DNA of 32,721 nt from Bacteroidota bacterium (GTDB lineage Bacteria > Bacteroidota > Bacteroidia > Sphingobacteriales > Sphingobacteriaceae): the NCBI GenBank assembly GCA_013285685.1, contig JABDHD010000033.1, positions 4,565 through 37,285 on the forward strand, written 5' to 3'. Shown here piece after piece: positions 23,403-31,015 of the stretch. A model generated the notes under the pieces. It was given only the letters and a program-made list of their open reading frames with translations, ran no database searches and was not told the DNA's origin. The first letter of the stretch is position 1. Each line of letters begins with the position of its first letter. The position numbers and the translations under genes were made by a program.

Positions 23403-24392
23403 TTATTCCCCCGTAAACCTCAACCCAATCTGCCCCCTTGCCTTATCCAGCATCCCGATCATCTCCCTGGACATATCATGCCTGATCACAGGACTCTCCG
23501 TTTTTCCTTCTCTTACCAGCTCGCAAAAGTGCTGTATTTCATAATTGAGGCCACCTGAGCTATAGGGCTCATCCAGCTCAACAGTCCGGCCATCCAGGTA
23601 GTTGATCGTTGCCCTTGCCGGGTTCCACCAGTTTTTATGAATGGTGATGTTTCCAAGTGTTCCGCAAATGAGGGCATCACCTTTGCCGTGCAAATCAAGG
23701 CCGCAATATAGCTGGGCGTAACCGTTTTCGTGTTCAGATTGGACGATCGAGAACATGTCTATGCCATTGTCTGCAAAACGCCCCATCGTTTGCACTTTCA
23801 GGGTATTGCCAAGCCAGTCGATAGCCAAAAAAGCTTCGTAAACGCCGATTTGCATCAGGCTTCCGCCAATCAGCTCGTGGCTGTAATTGGGATGCTCAGG
23901 CGGGCAATCCGCAACCGAGGAGCCGGCCCTTACATAACCGACAGGACCAATCGGGTCTGTCAGCAGGTATTCTTTTATGCGACGGTATAATGGAAAAAAT
24001 GGGGGTTTCATCCCTTCCATAAAAAGCAGGCCGCTGGATTTGGCTGCTTTAAGAATGTCTTCTAATAGGTTAAGATTGGTCGCCGCAGGCTTTTCGCACA
24101 AAACATGTTTGCCATGATTGAGCGCCAAAACGCTATATAGATGATGGCTATCGGGCAAGGTTGCAATATAGACAACATCTATATCGCTTAAAAGAAGCTC
24201 TTCAACGCTATTGCAGGCGTGGCCGCCATATTGAGCAACAAAGGCGTCGACGGCTTCTGGCCGCCGTGACCAAACAGAAACCAACTTAGTATCCGGCACA
24301 TCGCGCAACCCCTGCACAAACCGGTGTGCAATACGCCCGCAGCCTATGATGCCCCATTTTATCGAGCTTATAGTTGATGGTTCATAGTTCAT
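23403..24392 (-). CDS. Gfo/Idh/MocA-family NAD(P)-dependent oxidoreductase
   Basis: A 329-residue cytoplasmic dehydrogenase. The Rossmann fold at 12-125 shows WGIIGCGRIAHRF, VYIATLPDSHH and the conserved EKP motif (CEKPAAT, Lys101). The C-terminal domain begins near 140. The motif usually written GG.L.D.G.Y/H reads GGSLMQIGVYE, so the common Asp is Gln181, while Tyr185 is kept. The substrate is unknown, probably a sugar or polyol. The only ATG (24392) and the first eight codons lie in a dispersed repeat (24373-24394) shared with 6950-7000, so the original start may have been lost or replaced. It is the last gene of a minus-strand run. Confidence 0.88.
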   Translation of the reverse strand: MNYEPSTISSIKWGIIGCGRIAHRFVQGLRDVPDTKLVSVWSRRPEAVDAFVAQYGGHACNSVEELLLSDIDVVYIATLPDSHHLYSVLALNHGKHVLCEKPAATNLNLLEDILKAAKSSGLLFMEGMKPPFFPLYRRIKEYLLTDPIGPVGYVRAGSSVADCPPEHPNYSHELIGGSLMQIGVYEAFLAIDWLGNTLKVQTMGRFADNGIDMFSIVQSEHENGYAQLYCGLDLHGKGDALICGTLGNITIHKNWWNPARATINYLDGRTVELDEPYSSGGLNYEIQHFCELVREGKTESPVIRHDMSREMIGMLDKARGQIGLRFTGE

Positions 24393-24394
24393 AG
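24373..24394. repeat. Single arm of the ttgatggttcat repeat, overlapping a gene start
   Basis: gttgatggttcatagttcat (to 24394) matches the left arm of the hairpin at 6950-6971. Here only one arm is seen. On the minus strand it provides ATG and the codons for NYEPST of the oxidoreductase. Confidence 0.8.
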
Positions 24395-24441
24395 TAGCTT
24401 CACAAAAAACTAATTTCTAATCTCCAACCACCAATCACTAC

Positions 24442-25494
24442 CTACTGATACTGGATATAAATCGGATGCGGTTTGTACATTTTCAATATCTCCTCGGGTG
24501 TGAGCATGTGATGCGGCGCCGACCACGAGTCATTTTTGTAAAACAGCTTGAAGCCGGTGAACTGTACCGGGTCGTGATAAATGTAATCGCGGTAGGTGCC
24601 GGTTTTCAGGTCGGGGTTACCAAAGCCGTCCATATCCATCACGAACTGAATTTCGGGGTGAAGTTTAATGTTTTGATAATTGGTCAGCATTTTACGCGTA
24701 AAGCGATGCACAATAAAAATTTTTGGCGGCAGGTGATATTTCCTCACCTCGTTGGCCAGGTAAGCCGAAACATAATTAACATCAGCCGCATCATAAGTGC
24801 CTATTTTTTTGCCGGGATGGGTGCCGTCCTTCATGGAAAATTCAGGGTCGATGCCGCAATGCACGTTGGGCATTTGCCAATATTTTTCCAGCTTGGGCAA
24901 CTCCGCATGGATATTGCTTAACGCCACCTGTATATCCAGGAAAAGTATGGCATGGGCTCTTTTAGCCAGGCGCACGGCGCTGTCTATTTTTTTATTCGGC
25001 ATGCGGTTGATATACATGTTATCCTTACCGGGGAAGCCGGCGGCCACCACGGCGATATAATGCAACGCAGGTTGCACAGGTGTTTGCGGATCGGCTTTCG
25101 CCCAATGCTTTACTTCTCCCTGCAGCTTGGCCAGCATTTCGTTTGGCGGCAATTCGCCCAGGATGCCCATCTTTTTAGCGGACAGGTTGCCATAGAATGC
25201 TACTACGCGTTTAAAGGGCAATATGGCCCCAGGCAAAGGGTAAGGGGCGTTTTTAACAGGCCATTTGCCGGTAGTATCACCGTTGGCCAATTTTTTCATC
25301 AGCGAATCGTACAAATGCTTATCAATCGGCGGATAGGTTACCGGGGCAACAACGGTATCTGCGTTTACTTTGGCCGCCACTTTTTTCGTCGTGTCTTTTA
25401 TTGCTGCTTTTGTGACAGTGCTGTTATGGCTGCAGCTTGGCAAAAATGCCAGTAATGACATGAACAATATAACAGGAAGAATAATTTTTTTCAT
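24442..25494 (-). CDS. Lipoprotein of unknown function
   Basis: A 350-residue lipoprotein with lipobox FLPSC (Cys21). A Lys/Thr/Ala-rich linker follows at 22-50, then a globular domain from about 85 (PFKRVVAFYGNLSAKKMGILGELPPNEMLAKL, LHYIAVVAAGFPGKDNMYINRM, AHAILFLDIQVALSNIHAEL, NVHCGIDPEFSMKDG, PPKIFIVHRFTRKML, IQFVMDMDGFG). The alternating beta/alpha pattern suggests a TIM-barrel-like fold, and the conserved-looking GIDPEF and DMDGFG acidic motifs could be an active site. I do not recognise the family. It lies 42 bp downstream of the deacylase gene on the same strand and may be cotranscribed. Confidence 0.75.
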   Translation of the reverse strand: MKKIILPVILFMSLLAFLPSCSHNSTVTKAAIKDTTKKVAAKVNADTVVAPVTYPPIDKHLYDSLMKKLANGDTTGKWPVKNAPYPLPGAILPFKRVVAFYGNLSAKKMGILGELPPNEMLAKLQGEVKHWAKADPQTPVQPALHYIAVVAAGFPGKDNMYINRMPNKKIDSAVRLAKRAHAILFLDIQVALSNIHAELPKLEKYWQMPNVHCGIDPEFSMKDGTHPGKKIGTYDAADVNYVSAYLANEVRKYHLPPKIFIVHRFTRKMLTNYQNIKLHPEIQFVMDMDGFGNPDLKTGTYRDYIYHDPVQFTGFKLFYKNDSWSAPHHMLTPEEILKMYKPHPIYIQYQ

Positions 25495-25536
25495 CTAAAT
25501 TTTTTGGTGTTGTTTTTTAACTCAAGGAGATTAAAT

Positions 25537-27120
25537 CTATTTCTTGTACCCGGGGCCGTACAAGATAGTCCCATTACGTGTACCAATATGCTTAAAATTA
25601 TCAACAGTTACCGCGCCGTTCACCAAAACATACTTAAAACCAGTTGAATAGGCGTGCGGGTGTTCAAATGTCGATTCGTCTTTTACCCTGGCGGCGTCAA
25701 AGATAACAATATCGGCATATTTTCCGGGCTGTAAAACGCCGCGATTGGTAATGTGAAATTTTTGAGCAGGCAGGGAAGTCATTTTGCGGACAGCGTCTTC
25801 CAGTGTGATGAGGTTTTTATCGCGAACGTACATCGCCAATACTCTGGCGTTGCTGCCATATCCACGAGGGTGCGGGGCGCCTTCGCCGAAGGTGCGGATA
25901 CCGGAGTCGGAAATAATGGCGGTATAAGGATATTTTAAAATATTGTCTACGTCGGCCTCGTTCATACTGTGAAAAACCATGCTGGCACTGCCCAGTTTAA
26001 CGATGTCGAGGATAGTCTCGATTTCGTTGGGTATCGTAGCCGACCTTCCAGCTTCGACATTTATTTGTGCAATACTTTTGCCGTCGAGCGAAGGATTCTC
26101 CGAAAAACTGGCCACCACGGCGTAGTCGAAATGCGCGCGTTTACGGCGCTGCATATCAACGATCATATCATCAACTGCTTTTTGGTGGAGTGCCGGATCG
26201 CTGAGTCTTTTTAATATTTCTTTTGTGCCGCCGGCCTTCAGCCAGTCGGGAAGTAAAATATACAGGGTGGTGCTGCTGGCGGTATAGGGGTAAACATCGT
26301 CCGTTACATCGATGCCCTCGGCACGGGCGCTGTCGATCATGGCCAACATTTTTTGCGAAGCGCCCCAATTGGGCTGGCCCACTTTAAGGTGAGATATTTC
26401 GACCGGCATCTTTGCCTGGCGGCCAACATCAATAGTTTCCGCTATCGCTTCAAAAACATGGTCCGACTCGTTGCGCATGTGCGAGGTGTACACACCATGA
26501 TATTTTGCGGCTTGTTTAGCAAGCGCTACAATCTCATCCGTTTTCGAATAGATACCCGGGGTATATTCCAGGCCGGTTGAGAAACCCATGGCGCCGTCGC
26601 GCATTCCTTTCGCCACAATGGCTTCCATTTCTTTCAGTTGGGTTTTGGTCGGGGCAATGTCGCCCTGTCCCAATACTTTTGTACGGATATCATTGTGGCC
26701 CATCAAAGTGCCAACGTTTACTGAAAGTTTTACAATCCGGAGCGTATCAAAATAATGTTTGATATCAAGCCTGGAGCTGCCGCAATTGCCGGTTATTACG
26801 GAGGTGACACCGTCGTAAATAAAGTTATCTGCCGTGGGCGTTTTGGCTTCGTCGCCTTCGATATGGGTATGCACATCGATAAATCCCGGCGCGACGATCA
26901 AACCCGAAGCATCCAATACGGAATCAGCAGTGGCTGAGGACAAATCGCCGATGGCAGCGATCTTATTTTTTATGATGCCTATATCTCCTTTAAACCTTGG
27001 GCTGCCGGTGCCGTCGATGATATCGCCGTTTTTGATAAGGATATCAAAGTGTTGCTGCGCGAAGGCACTTAAATTGACGAACCAAAAAGAAAGAAAAAAA
27101 ATCACCCCTCGTATCTTCAT
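25537..27120 (-). CDS. Exported N-acyl-D-amino-acid deacylase
   Basis: A 527-residue amidohydrolase-superfamily enzyme with a signal peptide (residues 1-21, ending LSAFAQ). It hydrolyses N-acyl-D-amino acids and related compounds. Metal and active-site residues fit the D-aminoacylase family: HxH in FIDVHTHIEGD (His84, His86), metal-ligand Cys113 (ITGNCGSS), His214 (YTSHMRNE), His244 (EISHLKVGQ) and catalytic Asp405 (AIISDSGIR). The length is typical with the added signal. Seven bases separate it from the upstream membrane-protein gene, and it precedes an unknown lipoprotein gene. Confidence 0.92.
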   Translation of the reverse strand: MKIRGVIFFLSFWFVNLSAFAQQHFDILIKNGDIIDGTGSPRFKGDIGIIKNKIAAIGDLSSATADSVLDASGLIVAPGFIDVHTHIEGDEAKTPTADNFIYDGVTSVITGNCGSSRLDIKHYFDTLRIVKLSVNVGTLMGHNDIRTKVLGQGDIAPTKTQLKEMEAIVAKGMRDGAMGFSTGLEYTPGIYSKTDEIVALAKQAAKYHGVYTSHMRNESDHVFEAIAETIDVGRQAKMPVEISHLKVGQPNWGASQKMLAMIDSARAEGIDVTDDVYPYTASSTTLYILLPDWLKAGGTKEILKRLSDPALHQKAVDDMIVDMQRRKRAHFDYAVVASFSENPSLDGKSIAQINVEAGRSATIPNEIETILDIVKLGSASMVFHSMNEADVDNILKYPYTAIISDSGIRTFGEGAPHPRGYGSNARVLAMYVRDKNLITLEDAVRKMTSLPAQKFHITNRGVLQPGKYADIVIFDAARVKDESTFEHPHAYSTGFKYVLVNGAVTVDNFKHIGTRNGTILYGPGYKK

Positions 27121-27127
27121 AAATAAC

Positions 27128-27868
27128 TTAACGGTTGTTTTCTTTTAAAGTATCAATTTTTAAACCGGATTGTTTGCTGATAAAACCGAAGTCCCTCGCC
27201 GCGTTGGGGTCCTCCAAAGCTGTTGGCGAAGTCCAGTCTTCCCCATCACTAAACGTTACCGTGTATTGCGGGCCTTGTTTTTGTGTTTCCGGCGTAAATT
27301 CAATCTTTTTAACTTGCTTGTAAGTGTAGGTTTTGGCATTCGCACTTACAAACCAGTGTATTACTATTTTATCCTGGTATGCATAAATGCTGTAATTCCA
27401 CAGGCAAAACATCAGCCAAAAACCCAACAGGGCAAATCCGCCGCAGAAGGGAATAACAGCTTTAAAAGCGTTGTAGCCAACTTTTTGATTGTAAAACGCT
27501 ATAAAGTTATTAAAATCAACCCCAAGATATATTTTTGTCAACAAAGTATAAACAAAAGCTGATAGCCCCAGTACCGGTATCCAGCCGATCATATACCAGT
27601 ACATGCGGTCGGGCAAAACATAAAAGACCGCAACACCATGCGGTTGCATGGATTGAACGCTATAGTCGCATAAAGGCCCGCCAATGAGGTAAACAGACAA
27701 GGCAAAAAACAAAAGCAGCAGCCAGCCGGAAGTTTTGCTCCATGAGTTGTATTTGCTCATCTGCTCATAAGTCGGCTCAACATAATCAGCAGGTCTGCGA
27801 AACGGAAATGCGCGGTGAATGCCATACATCGCCAGCGGAAAGAGGAGAAAAAATAATGGGCTTAACAT
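27128..27868 (-). CDS. Multi-pass membrane protein of unknown function
   Basis: A 246-residue protein with about four transmembrane helices (2-18, 47-63, 90-112, 140-160). A C-terminal soluble part from about 165 reads as beta-strands (DKIVIHWFVSANAKTYTYKQVKKIEFTPETQ…YTVTFSDGEDWTSP) and resembles a PH-like or YcxB-like fold in style only. Its ATG overlaps the TGA of the methyltransferase gene by one base (tgatg), and the deacylase gene follows after seven bases. Translational coupling with the methyltransferase is likely; function is not known. Confidence 0.7.
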   Translation of the reverse strand: MLSPLFFLLFPLAMYGIHRAFPFRRPADYVEPTYEQMSKYNSWSKTSGWLLLLFFALSVYLIGGPLCDYSVQSMQPHGVAVFYVLPDRMYWYMIGWIPVLGLSAFVYTLLTKIYLGVDFNNFIAFYNQKVGYNAFKAVIPFCGGFALLGFWLMFCLWNYSIYAYQDKIVIHWFVSANAKTYTYKQVKKIEFTPETQKQGPQYTVTFSDGEDWTSPTALEDPNAARDFGFISKQSGLKIDTLKENNR

Positions 27869-28755
27869 CAGGCTCCCAATTTACAAAATTTACCAAACAC
27901 GCCCAATGGCAACTTCGATCCCGCAGTTGCTTGCAAATAGAGTTCACCCGTCTCCAGGTTTCGCACCTCTGGATAGGTAATTTTTATCAGGTTTTCAATA
28001 ATGACCGAAGAAAAGCCTAATGAATAAGTATTCAATATCAAAAAATGCTCTTCGGGGTCAAGCAGTTGCATCACCTCGCGCATCATCTCCTGGATATTGT
28101 CTTCCAACTTCCATTTTTCGCCATTCGGGCCGTGGCCATAGGCAGGCGGGTCCAGGATGATGCCGTTATATTTTTTGCCTCGTTTCAATTCCCGTTTTAC
28201 AAACTTTAACGCGTCTTCAACAACCCAGCGTATATCGCCCAGGCCGGAAAGTTCCTGGTTCTCGTTGGCCCAGGTAACTACTTGTTTGATAGAATCGACA
28301 TGCGTGGTATCGGCGCCTGCGGCCCGTGCAATCAATGATGCGCCGCCGGTATAGGCAAACAGGTTAAGCACCTTCGGCTCCGCTGTTTTAAATTTTTTAA
28401 GACAAGTGGTGATATAATCCCAGTTTACAGCCTGCTCCGGAAAAATACCGACATGTTTGAACGACGTTAGCGCCAGCCTGAATTTTATGCTTGCCTCCGG
28501 GTTTTTATATTCGATGTGCCAGCGATCAGGGATGTTTGGTGTCTTCTTAACCCAATCGCCCGAGGTTGCCGAGCGGCCCTTAAATTTAATATGGTGAAGC
28601 CGCTGCCATTCAGCCGGGCTCAATTGCTTGCCCCAAACCGCCTGTGGTTCCGGGCGGATCAATACGACATTACCGAAGCGTTCCAGCTTTTCAAAATCGC
28701 CGCAATCTATCAGCTCATAATCTTTCCAGTATGTTGGGGCCAGGAGTTCTATCAT
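27868..28755 (-). CDS. RlmI-like class I SAM-dependent methyltransferase
   Basis: A 295-residue probable rRNA methyltransferase. The SAM-binding motif VLNLFAYTGGASLIARAAGA lies at about 129-148, followed by the acidic ribose-binding region VDSIKQVVTWANEN and the catalytic motif IILDPPAYGHG near 200. This DPPAYG/S arrangement is that of the RlmI/RlmL (YccW/YcbY) group, although the N-terminal PUA domain of RlmI is lacking and the protein is shorter. The exact target cannot be read from sequence. It is followed by a one-base overlap with a membrane protein gene. Confidence 0.82.
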   Translation of the reverse strand: MIELLAPTYWKDYELIDCGDFEKLERFGNVVLIRPEPQAVWGKQLSPAEWQRLHHIKFKGRSATSGDWVKKTPNIPDRWHIEYKNPEASIKFRLALTSFKHVGIFPEQAVNWDYITTCLKKFKTAEPKVLNLFAYTGGASLIARAAGADTTHVDSIKQVVTWANENQELSGLGDIRWVVEDALKFVKRELKRGKKYNGIILDPPAYGHGPNGEKWKLEDNIQEMMREVMQLLDPEEHFLILNTYSLGFSSVIIENLIKITYPEVRNLETGELYLQATAGSKLPLGVFGKFCKLGA

Positions 28756-28770
28756 TAGTCCTAAGTCTGT

Positions 28771-28849
28771 AGTCTTAAGTCGTAATTCAAATGACGTGCT
28801 TAAGCTGATGACAAATATAAAGATATGAAACGGAATGCGACTTAAGACT
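28771..28849. repeat. Inverted repeat in the mlaF-methyltransferase gap
   Basis: The perfect 12-bp arms agtcttaagtcg (28771-28782) and cgacttaagact (28838-28849) sit in a longer imperfect inverted repeat (gta-gtcttaagtcg-taattc against gtaagtcttaagtcg-cattc). More aagtc/gactt motifs lie outside the arms at 28758-28767 and 28860-28871. The element fills the 118-bp gap and may be another MITE-like sequence. Confidence 0.65.
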
Positions 28850-28873
28850 TACGAATCCGGACTTTCGACTTAA

Positions 28874-29626
28874 TTAAAGTTTCTCCCGTGCTGCCTGCAT
28901 AAAGGGGCTGGCAAATACGAAGGAGTTAAGTTCTTTATTGTCCGTATGGGCGATCTCGTGATTGGTTCCTTCCCACCATTTCTTACCGTCGTATAAAAAA
29001 ATGATATGGTCGCCAATGCCCATCACCGAATTCATATCATGCGTAACGATAACTGTAGTGGTTTGGAAATCTTGGGTGATCTCGCTGATCAGGTTATCGA
29101 TCAGGATCGCCGTTAAAGGATCGAGGCCCGAGTTAGGTTCATCCACAAATAAGTATTTTGGCTGCATGGATATAGCGCGCGCAATACCCACCCTTTTCTT
29201 CATCCCTCCGGATAACTCCGAAGGATGAAGTTTGTTTTTGCCGGCAAGGTTTACACGTTCCAGGCAGAAATCGGCCCGTTCGTGCTTTTCTGCTTTGGAC
29301 ATATTGGTAAACAAGTCAAGCGGGAAAATGATATTTTGCTCCACCGTCATGGAGTCGAATAACGCGGAGTTTTGAAAAAGCATGCCGATTTGCTTGCGGA
29401 TAGGCACCCGGCCCTCAAAATGCATATCGGTAAAGTTTACATCGTCATAAAGCACCTTGCCGCTGGTGGGCTCATGCAAACCAACAATACACTTTAACAA
29501 AGTAGTTTTGCCGGAGCCTGAACTACCGATGATCAAATTATTTTTACCCGGTTTAAAAGTGGCATTTATGTCCTTCAGTACCTCGTTTTCGCCAAATGTT
29601 TTATAGATGTTCTTAACTTCGATCAT
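28874..29626 (-). CDS. MlaF-like ABC transporter ATP-binding protein
   Basis: A 250-residue ATPase of the phospholipid/lipid-transport (Mla/Ttg2/MCE) type. Motifs: Walker A GSSGSGKT (about 34-41), Q-loop LFQNSALFDSMTV, signature LSGGMKKRVGIARA, Walker B YLFVDEPNSGLDP and switch histidine VIVTHDM. LFQNSALFDSMTV and the LSGGMKKR variant are characteristic of MlaF. It overlaps mlaE by four bases (atga), so the two are translationally coupled. A substrate-binding MCE (MlaD) gene is expected next to such pairs but is not found downstream here. Confidence 0.9.
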   Translation of the reverse strand: MIEVKNIYKTFGENEVLKDINATFKPGKNNLIIGSSGSGKTTLLKCIVGLHEPTSGKVLYDDVNFTDMHFEGRVPIRKQIGMLFQNSALFDSMTVEQNIIFPLDLFTNMSKAEKHERADFCLERVNLAGKNKLHPSELSGGMKKRVGIARAISMQPKYLFVDEPNSGLDPLTAILIDNLISEITQDFQTTTVIVTHDMNSVMGIGDHIIFLYDGKKWWEGTNHEIAHTDNKELNSFVFASPFMQAAREKL

Positions 29627-30354
29627 AATAAAAGGCTTGAGATGACGAGGTCAGCGAATAATATCCAGATACAGCTAAAAACTACACCCTTAGTAGCCGA
29701 TTGGCCAACTTCAAGAGAGCCTCCGGAAGTGTAAAAGCCAAAATAAGCACAAACAGAAGTTATAATGAAGCCAAAAGTCACGGCCTTTACCGCGCAAACC
29801 GTTACGGTTACGGGGTTAAAGCCATCCCTAAGGCCCAAAACATAGTCAGTTGTTGAAACATCCCGGGACATCATACAAGCAACATAACCGCCGGATAATC
29901 CAAGTATAACCGAAATGATAACCAGCAAGGGTATCATGGTTATGCCTGCTATTATCTTTGGCGATATCAGGTAACCCGGGGCATTTACGCCCATGATCTC
30001 CAGAGCATCAATTTGTTCGGTCACACGCATGGTGCCAATTTGCGAGGCTATGCTTGACCCGATACGGCCGGTAAGTACAAGGGAGGAAATGGTAGGGCTA
30101 AATTCAAGTATAGTTGAATCCCGGGAAATGCTGCCGACAACGGTTTTGGTGATATAGGGGCTTATCAACTGAAATGCAACCTGTATAGCAGCCACGGCGC
30201 CGATAAATACCGAAATGATGGCGATAATACCCAAAGAACCAATGCCTTGGGAAACCATTTCGCGCATGATCTCTTTCCAGTATACGCTGAATTTCTCAGG
30301 TTTTCGGAAACTTAATCGAAGTAAAAGTATGTATCTTCCTAAGCTGGTGAACAT
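29623..30354 (-). CDS. MlaE-like ABC transporter permease
   Basis: A 243-residue inner-membrane permease of the MlaE family with about five transmembrane segments (43-65, 140-165, 190-212, 225-243 and one shorter). The signature segment TGRIGSSIASQIGTMRVTEQIDALEIMGVNAPGYLISPK is strongly typical of MlaE. It is the first gene of a minus-strand pair with mlaF and probably takes part in lipid trafficking between the membranes. The start MFTSLGRYILLLRLSF fits the family. The 661-bp gap upstream separates it from the divergent hexosaminidase gene. Confidence 0.9.
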   Translation of the reverse strand: MFTSLGRYILLLRLSFRKPEKFSVYWKEIMREMVSQGIGSLGIIAIISVFIGAVAAIQVAFQLISPYITKTVVGSISRDSTILEFSPTISSLVLTGRIGSSIASQIGTMRVTEQIDALEIMGVNAPGYLISPKIIAGITMIPLLVIISVILGLSGGYVACMMSRDVSTTDYVLGLRDGFNPVTVTVCAVKAVTFGFIITSVCAYFGFYTSGGSLEVGQSATKGVVFSCIWILFADLVISSLLL

Positions 30355-30576
30355 TTATAAAGTTAAATCGGCTAAAAATACATGTTTTAACCATATAATA
30401 ACTATAGACGGCGTAATGTGAACAATATTTGACAGTTTAAGGGATTATTTTGTATAACCAGGAAGCAGAGCATTTTACCGCAACGTGCACAAAAGTTTCG
30501 CAAAGGACACAAAGCGGATTGGGGATATACTCTTTTTATTTTTTTGGAAGCTGGTGAAAAATGGTTTTATATGTTT

Positions 30577-30662
30577 GAGGCGCAATATTTTTTGTCTTCA
30601 GCCAAACCGGGCAGTTATTCGACACGGGATATGTATGCAGGAGACGCAAAATATTGCGCCTC
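30577..30662. repeat. gaggcgcaatatttt inverted-repeat element
   Basis: The 15-bp perfect arms gaggcgcaatatttt (30577-30591) and aaaatattgcgcctc (30648-30662) are separated by 56 bases. The right arm also folds on itself (aggagacgcaa…ttgcgcctcct). It lies in the 661-bp gene-free stretch 30355-31015. Two plus-strand frames of about 80 codons cross it but look like repeat-derived sequence. The stretch also holds a motif near 30498-30515 (gtttcgcaaaggacacaa) and gttccac…gtggaac near 30699-30728 that look like remnants of other intergenic repeats. Confidence 0.75.
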
Positions 30663-30922
30663 CTGCACTGACCTGCCTTCGGCGTTTCGATTTCAATCGT
30701 TCCACTTTTGCACGCGGAACACGTGGAACACTATGAAACATACTGATAATCAATCGTTTCGGTACTTAACAAATAATTGAGTTTGTATAAATTCCTGATA
30801 ATCAGTGGCTGTATTTTTAAACTTTTAACCTCATGCTTGTAATTGACTGAATACCAGCTGTTTCGTAAATTATGGTTGTACTGTTAATGGATTAAGCCGT
30901 AATATTTAGCACTTTTTTATTG

Positions 30923-30964
30923 TAAACCAATACTTTTTAAAATATTTTAAAAAGTATTGGTTTA
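30923..30964. promoter_or_regulatory. Perfect 42-bp loopless palindrome upstream of the hexosaminidase gene
   Basis: Bases 30923-30943 are the exact reverse complement of 30944-30964 (left half ends caatactttttaaaat), with no spacer. It lies 52 bases before the hexosaminidase ATG and 569 bases upstream of mlaE, between divergent genes. A terminator is unlikely because no gene reads into it. An operator for a dimeric regulator, or a recombination or insertion scar, are the alternatives. Confidence 0.7.
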
Positions 30965-31015
30965 TTTGCTTAATCGCCTATATTTACTTCATCAATTAAA
31001 TCCCTTTAATTCAAA

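Noticed and set aside
24466..25455. Long plus-strand open frames (151 and 167 codons) over the lipoprotein gene
   Set aside because: They are antisense shadows; the minus-strand frame has a signal peptide, lipobox and protein-like composition.
30485..30780. Two plus-strand frames of about 80 codons in the gap before the hexosaminidase
   Set aside because: They run through an inverted-repeat element and AT-rich spacer; there is no start context or protein-like pattern.
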